This document shows positions 7,298 to 13,346 of a DNA stretch of 13,346 nt, piece after piece. The translations under genes were made by a program, and so were the position numbers. Under the pieces are notes generated by a model. It worked only from the letters and a program-made list of their open reading frames with translations, had not been told where the DNA came from and ran no database searches. The stretch covers positions 1 through 13,346 of the forward strand of contig PWUG01000214.1 in NCBI GenBank assembly GCA_003562605.1. Reading direction: 5' to 3'. The DNA comes from Syntrophomonadaceae bacterium. Its GTDB lineage: Bacteria; Bacillota_D; Dethiobacteria; DTU022. The stretch's first letter is position 1; each line of letters begins with the position of its first letter.

Positions 7298-8038
7298 CTA
7301 GATAACCAGGCTATATGTTTTTCCTTCCCGGGCCAGTTCGGTCGTGGGGAAATATTTTTTAGCTTCAGCCAGCGACACGTCCAGGTCACGTTCGGGATGG
7401 TGGTGGGTCAAGACCAGCCTGTCAACTTTTGCGGCAGCAGCAATTTCAGCAGCCTGAGCCGCGCTAAGATGATTCGGCAGGTTATTTTGAATATCCGCTG
7501 CCTGAAAATTTGCTTCACAGAGAAATAGATCTGACCCTGAAGCAAATTCTTCAAGGCCTCGATAGTATTCAGTATCGCTGGAATAGACAAGGGTTCCCAA
7601 TAAAGAACGTACTCGCAATGCCAATGATGGAACCGAATGGATCCCCAGCCTGACCTGAATTGTGAAAGGGCCGATCTGAAGTTCTTGATCACTGCCAATT
7701 GGTGTCACAGAATAAGCATTTTTGTAAGGCAGGCGATCAAATTCAGAAGCGGGCTCTGCAGGAGCGAAAAGCGGCAAGGGCTCACTGCGCAAACCCCTGT
7801 TGTATGCTATTTCGAGCCCGTAACGCATGATCATGATATCCGAAACATGATCGGCGTGCAGGTGGGAAAGGATTACTGCATTTATATCCTGATAATTGAT
7901 TTGTTCCTGCAGGCGGCTTAAAACACCATTACCGCAGTCGATTAAAAGGTTCCAGCCTTCTTCCCGAATCAAATAACCGGAACAACATCCGCCCGCAGGC
8001 GGGTAAGGGCCGTAACAACCAAGTACTGTGAGCTTCAT
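7298..8038 (-). CDS. MBL-fold metal-dependent hydrolase, YhfI/RNase Z-like
   Basis: A 246-aa metallo-beta-lactamase-fold hydrolase of the RNase Z-like group, similar in layout to B. subtilis YhfI. Metal ligands are readable: HLHADH at residues 59-64, H134 (GIHSVPS), D155 (YSSDTEY) and the final His cluster at 212-214 (THHHPE). The N-terminus MKLTVLGCYGPYPPAGGCCSG is typical of this group. It is cytoplasmic, with no signal peptide. The substrate could be a phosphodiester or a cyclic nucleotide, but nothing in the sequence decides this. It starts at ATG 8038 behind GGAGG with 8 nt spacing, 39 bp after the Rad50-like gene, so it is probably the last member of the nuclease/ATPase operon. No clear terminator follows the stop. 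Confidence 0.88.
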   Translation of the reverse strand: MKLTVLGCYGPYPPAGGCCSGYLIREEGWNLLIDCGNGVLSRLQEQINYQDINAVILSHLHADHVSDIMIMRYGLEIAYNRGLRSEPLPLFAPAEPASEFDRLPYKNAYSVTPIGSDQELQIGPFTIQVRLGIHSVPSLALRVRSLLGTLVYSSDTEYYRGLEEFASGSDLFLCEANFQAADIQNNLPNHLSAAQAAEIAAAAKVDRLVLTHHHPERDLDVSLAEAKKYFPTTELAREGKTYSLVI

Positions 8039-8077
8039 TGTTTCAACCTCCGAGAAATTATAAATTATTGTACCGGT

Positions 8078-10399
8078 TTAGGACACCGTAAATTCCCTGA
8101 CTACTCCCTGATTGATCTTTTGCTGTAATTCATCTTTCACTTCGCCTTTGGCGCTGAAATATAGAATTTGCCAACCATTCGAGCTAATATCTACCAGCAT
8201 AGCCAGCAGGAGCTTTAATCTTTCAGGATCTGCCTTGATAAATGGATCGTCCAGAATGAAAAACCCTTTATTGCCCTCAAGTAATTTTTCACCGAGAGCA
8301 AGTCTGATCGAAAAGTAAAGCTGGTCGTATGCTCCCCCGGAAAGCTGGTAAGCGTCAAGTCTGGTTCCATCAGAACGAATAACCCTGATCAAATTCTCCC
8401 TGCTTTCAAAAATCACTTCCCGGTAGCGTCCACCGGTAATTTGACTGAAATATTCACTGACCCGGTTGTCAGACCCAAACAGTGCTGTTACTTTTTCTTC
8501 TTCTTCCTGTTCTAAACAGCTTAGTATTTCAATGGCTAAGGATGCATTTGCTTTATTATCGTCGTGGCCCTGAATCCACTTCTCGAGTTTTAGCTGAACT
8601 ACTTCAAGGTCAACTGTAGTCTGACAGGGTAAACTGCTTTCTTCACTACCATGGAGTAATTCATTTACTCCTTTTTCGATATCACGCAATTCGTCACTGC
8701 GTTCCTGCAATTTTCCTTTCAGATCTTTTCGAACCTGGGCCAGCTCTTCAATTTTCTCATGTAATTTTTCACTTTCCTGCTGATTATATTTTAAGCCCCT
8801 TGCGGAATCAGCGTATTCCTCAATTCCGGTGACCTGTGCCTGCCAGAATTTAATCCGTGCTTCGTCTGAAGGCAAGTCGGCACCCTGACCGAAATGACTG
8901 CTCAGTATACTTTTCTGTTTTTCGGCTTCACCTTTCTGCTTCTCTTTCCGAGCCAAAGCTGTATTAAGTTGTTCAATTTCATCCAGGCCCGTTTTATGCC
9001 GGACATGATTTATCTGTTGTTCTGCTTCTTCTATCCTGCCCAGCTTTTCTTCACGTTCCCTTCTCAGACGTGCTTCTTCTTTCTGCTGCCATTCAGCTTC
9101 TTTTTCTGCATCATTCAGCTGATCAGCAATCGCAGCAAGGTCATTTTTGATGCGGTTTACGCTTGCCCGCACCGTCTTGATATTGTCTGCAGGCAAACCT
9201 GATTTTTCAGCTTCACTAAGTACCTGTGCTTCAATTTCGGCTAATCGGCTCTTCTTTTTCAAAAATGCATATTTGGCCCAGGCCAGTAAAACAGTTAGAA
9301 CAAAGGAAAAAGTTAACAGAATGAAAAGCCACCAGGAAGGTTGAACTATCGAACCAGCCAGCGTCAGGAGAAAAACAAGGGTTGAAAGAAACGCAGTCCG
9401 TTTGTAAAAAGTTGAGTCCGCCAACTTTTCCTGCCTTTGGGCTTTAATACTTTCCTGCTGGTAATCTGACATTAACGGTTCAATTTTTTCTGATACTAAA
9501 ACTGTTTCCTGCTCGGTTTTTTTAAAAACGCGCTTTGTTTGGTCTAGATCGGCACGTGTCGCCTGCAGGGCTTTTTTATGTTGATCAATCTCTTCTTCGA
9601 GTCGCCTGAGGTCACTGCGAAAGTGGACCAGGTTTGACTCGGTTCGCTGCCAGGAATCGTAGTCCCCCTGGTTAAAATCTTTCAACTTTTCAGTTTCAGC
9701 CAGGGCACTCTTCAACTGTCCGAGAGCTTCTATCCCTTTTTCATACACTTCCCGGTTCTGAGCAGCCCGGTAAAGATTCAACTTTTCTTCCGTTTCGCGT
9801 TTTATGGCCTCCAATCCGGCAAGCTCTTCTTCAAAACGGCCGAAACCTTCTTCCTGCAGCCTGGCAAGCAGTTCTTCAACTCTTTCCAATAAATTACAAG
9901 CTTTCTTAATTTTATCTTTTAGCTTTAGGGGAGCCACATTCTGGTATTCCCCGCCTGCGGTGATTCCGCCCAGATCATAGATCCTGTTTTTTATTTCATT
10001 TATTTCACCTGAACGGAGACCGGTCAGGCGATTGGTAATATCCCGGTAAAAAATGCTCTCATTACTTATTGATAAGTCGCTGTCGCGGATGACAAATATA
10101 TTGGAAAACTCGGCACTGCTGAGGCCAAAAAGCTCTTCAACTGTACCCGCCTCAGGGAGTTTGTACTCCCTGCTGATCCCGTCTTCAATGACCAGGTAGC
10201 CTTCGGGGTTTTCATTGACACGTTTAACGGCATTGAACCGCTTAATTCCTTTTCCAAGAAGCATTCTGAGCAGGGCATCGATGGTCAATGTTTTACCCTC
10301 CTCATTGAGACCAAAAAAAAGGTTGAAAGAACCCGTTTTTCTCAAACCACTATCAGGTAAAGGTCCATAACGTCTGATTAAAAATTCCTTCAGGAACAT
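8078..10399 (-). CDS. Rad50/SbcC-like AAA ATPase with membrane hairpin (YhaN family)
   Basis: A 773-aa SMC-like ATPase, the probable partner of the Mre11-type nuclease encoded just upstream. The N-terminal half-ATPase carries Walker A GLNEEGKT at residues 30-37. The C-terminal half has the signature LSGG at 686-689 and Walker B FFILDDP at about 713-719. The long middle is coiled coil (roughly 165-330 and 380-620). At about 334-354 and 357-378 two hydrophobic segments joined by VQPSWW form a membrane hairpin. No CxxC zinc hook is seen. This layout fits the YhaN family of Firmicutes rather than classical SbcC. I start at ATG 10399, which overlaps the end of the nuclease gene by 10 bp with GGTGGTGAAGG upstream. 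A start at 10465 would add 22 residues within the nuclease coding region. A role in membrane-linked DNA processing is inferred. Confidence 0.87.
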   Translation of the reverse strand: MFLKEFLIRRYGPLPDSGLRKTGSFNLFFGLNEEGKTLTIDALLRMLLGKGIKRFNAVKRVNENPEGYLVIEDGISREYKLPEAGTVEELFGLSSAEFSNIFVIRDSDLSISNESIFYRDITNRLTGLRSGEINEIKNRIYDLGGITAGGEYQNVAPLKLKDKIKKACNLLERVEELLARLQEEGFGRFEEELAGLEAIKRETEEKLNLYRAAQNREVYEKGIEALGQLKSALAETEKLKDFNQGDYDSWQRTESNLVHFRSDLRRLEEEIDQHKKALQATRADLDQTKRVFKKTEQETVLVSEKIEPLMSDYQQESIKAQRQEKLADSTFYKRTAFLSTLVFLLTLAGSIVQPSWWLFILLTFSFVLTVLLAWAKYAFLKKKSRLAEIEAQVLSEAEKSGLPADNIKTVRASVNRIKNDLAAIADQLNDAEKEAEWQQKEEARLRREREEKLGRIEEAEQQINHVRHKTGLDEIEQLNTALARKEKQKGEAEKQKSILSSHFGQGADLPSDEARIKFWQAQVTGIEEYADSARGLKYNQQESEKLHEKIEELAQVRKDLKGKLQERSDELRDIEKGVNELLHGSEESSLPCQTTVDLEVVQLKLEKWIQGHDDNKANASLAIEILSCLEQEEEEKVTALFGSDNRVSEYFSQITGGRYREVIFESRENLIRVIRSDGTRLDAYQLSGGAYDQLYFSIRLALGEKLLEGNKGFFILDDPFIKADPERLKLLLAMLVDISSNGWQILYFSAKGEVKDELQQKINQGVVREFTVS

Positions 10400-11460
10400 G
10401 CCTTCACCACCCTGAAAGCCCTGATAACCATTTGCTTGACCTGCTCTTTCTGCTCCTGCGGGCAATCTGCCTGCTTCAACCTGTCATTGAATTGCTGAAA
10501 GAGATCATCTTCAAGAATATGCCGGACATCGAAGAATTCCATGGCCGGCTCATTGGCGAAGCGATCACCGACCCTGGCCTTGATTTCGGCTGCCAATTCA
10601 CTTTCATCTATACCCAGTGCCGAACCATTGAAAAGACCCTGCACAGTTAGGATCACTTTCGATTCGGAATGTATCTTTCGCATTTTTTGATCGAGAATTG
10701 AAAGCGGATCTTCCGGATTGAAGGGATCAAGTGATATAACAAGTTCCTCATAGTGATGCGTGTTTAGCGATATTTCTAACGGATCTTCACCCAGTTCAAC
10801 CAGGTTTGCCACCCTTCTGCCGGTCTCCCGCCTGGTTACTGCAACCGGAGAACCGGGGTAGATAAACAAGCCGCCCCCCGGTAATTGCCAGCTGGTATAG
10901 CGGGAATGGAAATGCCCTGCTAACACGTATTGAAGGGGTAGGGGTTCAAAGTAAGACAACTTAACAGGCATATAACGCAGGTCACCTTCATCGCCTAAAT
11001 CATCACGTGAAAAGTAGGCATCCAGCAGTTCACCATGGAAAATCAGAAAGTTCATTTCTTCAGGCTTCATAAGCTCCGCCATCTCCCTCAGGCGGCCTAC
11101 AAGCCTTTCACCGCTTAACCTTTCATAGGGGAGGCCCCAGATAACAGCCTCTCCGAGGCGAATCGGCTCTTCCCAGGTAGTTATTACAGATACATTTTCA
11201 CCGAAATAAAGGCCACTGCGGTAAGCCTTGTGATCATGATTTCCCGGGAGAATTATAGTTTGAAAATCTGAACTTCCGAGGACGGCACGCAGCCGCGCCC
11301 TGAGTTTATCCGCTTCGACATTATGATCAAAGAGGTCACCGGCAATAACTATGGCTGAAACCTGGCGCTGAGAAGCGATTTTTACTAATTCATCGAGCGC
11401 ATCCCAGCGCTCAGATGCTTTTTCTGTTAAATGCAAATCAGCTGTGTGCAGTATCTTCAA
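10390..11460 (-). CDS. Mre11/SbcD-type DNA repair metallophosphoesterase (YhaO-like)
   Basis: A 356-aa calcineurin-fold nuclease of the Mre11/SbcD family, expected to act on DNA ends with a Rad50-like ATPase. All metal-ligand motifs are present: D8xH10 (ADLHL), GD41-42 (AGDLFD), GNHD at 73-76, H142 (FHGE) and GHFH at 182-185. A C-terminal region of about 130 residues after the phosphoesterase core would form the capping and ATPase-binding part. The start is ATG 11460, preceded by CAGGAGG and a run of T. Its stop overlaps the ATPase start by 10 bp, so translation is coupled and a 1:1 complex is likely. It resembles the B. subtilis YhaO-YhaN pair in arrangement, and SbcCD is the alternative label. 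Confidence 0.9.
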   Translation of the reverse strand: MKILHTADLHLTEKASERWDALDELVKIASQRQVSAIVIAGDLFDHNVEADKLRARLRAVLGSSDFQTIILPGNHDHKAYRSGLYFGENVSVITTWEEPIRLGEAVIWGLPYERLSGERLVGRLREMAELMKPEEMNFLIFHGELLDAYFSRDDLGDEGDLRYMPVKLSYFEPLPLQYVLAGHFHSRYTSWQLPGGGLFIYPGSPVAVTRRETGRRVANLVELGEDPLEISLNTHHYEELVISLDPFNPEDPLSILDQKMRKIHSESKVILTVQGLFNGSALGIDESELAAEIKARVGDRFANEPAMEFFDVRHILEDDLFQQFNDRLKQADCPQEQKEQVKQMVIRAFRVVKACS

Positions 11461-11538
11461 GTTAAAAAAAAACCTCCTGGCTTAAAGTGCGGCATTATTG
11501 CTGATCTATTTTTCCTGGGATGGTGAAGGTGCTTGTAA

Positions 11539-11567
11539 AACATAGCGGTACCGTCTGCGGCATTCAA
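11539..11567 (-). promoter_or_regulatory. Possible promoter of the Mre11-Rad50-like operon
   Basis: TTGAAT (11567-11562), a 17-nt spacer and TATGTT (11544-11539) on the minus strand give a plausible sigma-A promoter, with four of six matches in each box and ideal spacing. The leader to the nuclease start would be about 70 nt. The rest of the 207-bp gap, apart from the hairpin at its far end, shows nothing recognisable. Confidence 0.35.
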
Positions 11568-11630
11568 TCCCGGTTTTTTCACAGGGGCAATTACCTTACC
11601 AAATGTCAGGGAGAAGGGAGAAATAAACCG

Positions 11631-11678
11631 GCGAGTGGTTCAAACCCGGGTTGACCAACCCCTAAAATTAATGCTCGC
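11631..11678 (-). terminator. Possible hairpin/terminator at the end of the membrane protein gene
   Basis: GCGAG (11678-11674) and CTCGC (11635-11631) enclose a sequence with a perfect AACCCGGGTT palindrome (11643-11652) and flanking GGTT/AACC. The hairpin would start inside the last codons of the membrane protein gene. Only a poor T tract (GGTTTATTTC) follows, so it is either a weak terminator or a protein-binding palindrome. Confidence 0.25.
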
Positions 11679-12168
11679 TCTTCTTGAAAAGTTGATCACC
11701 CCATAACGCAACGGCAGTCAATAATATTCCGAAAACGGTCATACCAATAGCAGCCTGCCGAAAACGATCCAGTGCGGTTTGGATATAGAGATCAGTGGAC
11801 GGTCCGGTAAAATTAATTATACTTTCACGTGAGAAAGCAACCATGGCAACCAGGACAACAGTAAAGATCAGGCAGAGCAACCCTGGCGGGAGAAAAACCT
11901 TAAAGTTATGATCGATAAAATAAAGAAAAATCAACATAAATCCGAACGAGGCAATACAAAGCCAAAATACATTATGGATAACCATCGGTTGAAGATTGGC
12001 CTGAAAGACGATCATGTCTCTCTGCATACCAGTTGCTTCAGTTATAATTAAGCGAACCCCATCGTCAGCCTGAACACCGAATAAAGACAAAGTAAAAAAA
12101 GTTAATAAAATTATAATAGAAAAGAGAAACCCGATTATGATTTTTGCAGAAACCCTCAGACTATGCAA
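11668..12168 (-). CDS. Unrecognised four-helix membrane protein
   Basis: I do not recognise this 166-aa protein. It has four predicted membrane helices at about 8-30, 66-85, 91-112 and 139-157. A 35-residue loop separates helices 1 and 2, and the C-terminus is short and charged (DQLFKKSEH). By the positive-inside rule both ends are probably cytoplasmic. No catalytic or metal-binding motif is visible. The start is TTG 12168, chosen because GGAGG lies 8 nt upstream and the frame then opens with the charged MHSLRVSAK ahead of helix 1; no ATG is near. It follows purA by 115 bp with no clear terminator between them, so read-through from purA is possible. A functional link to purA is not implied. 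Confidence 0.65.
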   Translation of the reverse strand: MHSLRVSAKIIIGFLFSIIILLTFFTLSLFGVQADDGVRLIITEATGMQRDMIVFQANLQPMVIHNVFWLCIASFGFMLIFLYFIDHNFKVFLPPGLLCLIFTVVLVAMVAFSRESIINFTGPSTDLYIQTALDRFRQAAIGMTVFGILLTAVALWGDQLFKKSEH

Positions 12169-12283
12169 ATAAAATCCCTCCTACCTAATTAATAATCTTT
12201 ATCTGGCAAATATCGTACGAAGATCAGGAATTAACTTTTACAATTCGACCGCTGAGATTAATTATCCTGCCTTAAAAATTATT

Positions 12284-13346
12284 TTACTTTATATGTTTAA
12301 TCCATGAGGCTAAATACGAATCGGGACAAATGATCGTCTGTGAACGGTCCGGACCGATTGAGACAAGTTCAACTTTAACCCCGACAGATTCTTCAAGAGC
12401 ACTTATAAAAAATCTGGCTGCAGCCGGTAAATCTTCCAACTTGCGGATCCTGGAAATATCTTCATCCCAACCCGGAAATGATTCATAGACCGGACTACAA
12501 TCTTTTAGCTCTTCTATGCTCATGGGGAAATTTTTGGTTTCCTTACCCCGGCAGCGGTAGGCAACTGCAATATGAATTATTTCCATACCGCTCAGTACAT
12601 CTAACTTGGTCAAAGCCAGGCCGGTCAGACCGTTCACCATGGCTGCATAACGAGCTATAACGGAATCGAACCATCCGCAGCGTCGCGGACGACCTGTAGT
12701 TGTTCCGTATTCATTACCACGCTGCCTGAGCTGATCTCCTGCTTCGGTGTTATCTTCTGAAGGGAACGGCCCTTCCCCAACTCTGGTTGTATAGGCTTTT
12801 ATTACTCCCAAAGCCTGCCCGATGTGCTGCGGGCCAAGCCCTGTTCCGGTAGCAGCTGCCGCCGCAACTGTTGACGATGAGGTGACAAAAGGGTAGGTAC
12901 CGTGATCGATATCCAGCAAAGCACCCTGGGCTCCTTCAAAAAGTACTTTTTTCCCGCTGCTAAGATTTTCATCCAGGATCAGCGATACATCGGTAACCAG
13001 TGGCCCCAGTTTTTCCAGTGCCGGGCGATAGCGATTGGCCAGTTGATCCAAATCGTATCCCGGGTGACCGAATATTTCCCTTAATAAACGGTTTTGTATG
13101 GGCAATATTTCCGACAGCCGCTCGTGGAAACGATCATAACCGGTCAGGTCGATAGCCCGTATACCTCGGCGCAAAGCTTTATCAGCATAGGCTGGACCAA
13201 TCCCGCGCCCCGTAGTCCCGATCTTCTTTTCACCCAATAATTTTTCATTAGCTTCATCAAGGTCTTCATGGTAGGCCATAATCAGGTGCGCTTTACCGCT
13301 TATAAGCAGATTTGAAGTATCAATGCCCCGTTTTTCCAGCTCGGCA
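12284..13346 (-). CDS. purA: Adenylosuccinate synthetase PurA (N-terminus outside window)
   Basis: PurA joins IMP and aspartate using GTP, the first step from IMP to AMP. The 353 visible residues start at AELEKRGIDTSNLLISG, so about 75 N-terminal residues with the GDEGKGK phosphate loop are beyond the right edge. The frame is open to the edge, so the ATG at 13279 (MAYHEDLDEA) is internal. Visible hallmarks are GTTGRGIGPAYADK, LFEGAQGALLDIDHGTYPFV, SSST (start of the dinucleotide-binding segment), GTTTGRPRRCGWFD (IMP contact) and LTKLDVLSG (guanine-binding). The end, SIGPDRSQTIICPDSYLASW, runs a few residues longer than in well-known PurA proteins. No defect is visible, and the stop is TAA at 12284. 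Confidence 0.96.
   Translation of the reverse strand, partial: AELEKRGIDTSNLLISGKAHLIMAYHEDLDEANEKLLGEKKIGTTGRGIGPAYADKALRRGIRAIDLTGYDRFHERLSEILPIQNRLLREIFGHPGYDLDQLANRYRPALEKLGPLVTDVSLILDENLSSGKKVLFEGAQGALLDIDHGTYPFVTSSSTVAAAAATGTGLGPQHIGQALGVIKAYTTRVGEGPFPSEDNTEAGDQLRQRGNEYGTTTGRPRRCGWFDSVIARYAAMVNGLTGLALTKLDVLSGMEIIHIAVAYRCRGKETKNFPMSIEELKDCSPVYESFPGWDEDISRIRKLEDLPAAARFFISALEESVGVKVELVSIGPDRSQTIICPDSYLASWIKHIK

Noticed and set aside
8894..9202. Phe-rich plus-strand frame opposite the Rad50-like gene
   Set aside because: The hydrophobicity is the mirror of Lys/Glu coiled-coil codons, so it is an artefact.
10400..10465. 22-residue N-terminal extension of the Rad50-like ATPase
   Set aside because: It lies wholly in the upstream nuclease coding region; the internal ATG has a ribosome binding site and the extension is low-complexity Gly/Gln/Ala.
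11636..11665. tRNA-like GGTTTGAACC on the minus strand
   Set aside because: It resembles a T-arm, but no acceptor, D or anticodon arm fits around it; it was also considered and dismissed as selC.

Overview
The window reads as a stretch of chromosome from an anaerobic Gram-positive bacterium of the Clostridia type, perhaps a syntrophic or acetogenic lineage. This is inferred from strong AGGAGG-type ribosome binding sites, a full selenocysteine machinery, and an electron transfer flavoprotein (ETF) subunit encoded beside a heterodisulfide-reductase-like iron-sulfur protein. All ten recognisable genes lie on the minus strand, so transcription runs from high to low coordinates. No mobile element, CRISPR array, tRNA or rRNA was seen.

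In transcription order, the right edge (12284-13346) is purA, adenylosuccinate synthetase, missing its N-terminus. It is followed by a small unrecognised four-helix membrane protein (11668-12168, TTG start). Next is a DNA-processing cluster: an Mre11/SbcD-type nuclease (10390-11460), an overlapping Rad50/YhaN-like ATPase with a membrane hairpin in the middle of its coiled coil (8078-10399), and a metallo-beta-lactamase-fold hydrolase (7298-8038). A stand-alone flavin reductase-like protein (6548-7111) comes next, and its terminator overlaps a strong promoter for the following genes.

The central block is a selenocysteine operon, selA-selB-selD. SelA makes Sec-tRNA(Sec) from Ser-tRNA(Sec) and selenophosphate, SelB delivers it to in-frame UGA codons, and SelD makes the selenophosphate. 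The notable point is that SelD is itself a selenoprotein. Its reading frame starts at 3047, crosses an in-frame UGA at codon 17 (the catalytic Cys position of E. coli SelD), and a convincing bacterial SECIS hairpin follows the UGA directly. A standard gene caller would start this gene after the UGA and lose the catalytic residue. The tRNA gene selC is not in the window.

The left end (1-1733) holds a soluble two-CCG-domain iron-sulfur oxidoreductase followed 35 bp later by etfB, which runs off the window. Together they look like an ETF-linked electron transfer module. The 264-bp gap in front of it carries a perfect 15-bp palindrome matching the FadR-type GntR operator pattern.

Main points for a second look: the selenoprotein SelD and its SECIS, the SelB start correction, the nested terminator and promoter before selA, the palindromic operator, a Cys-to-Ser change in the first CCG domain, and the membrane hairpin in the Rad50-like protein.
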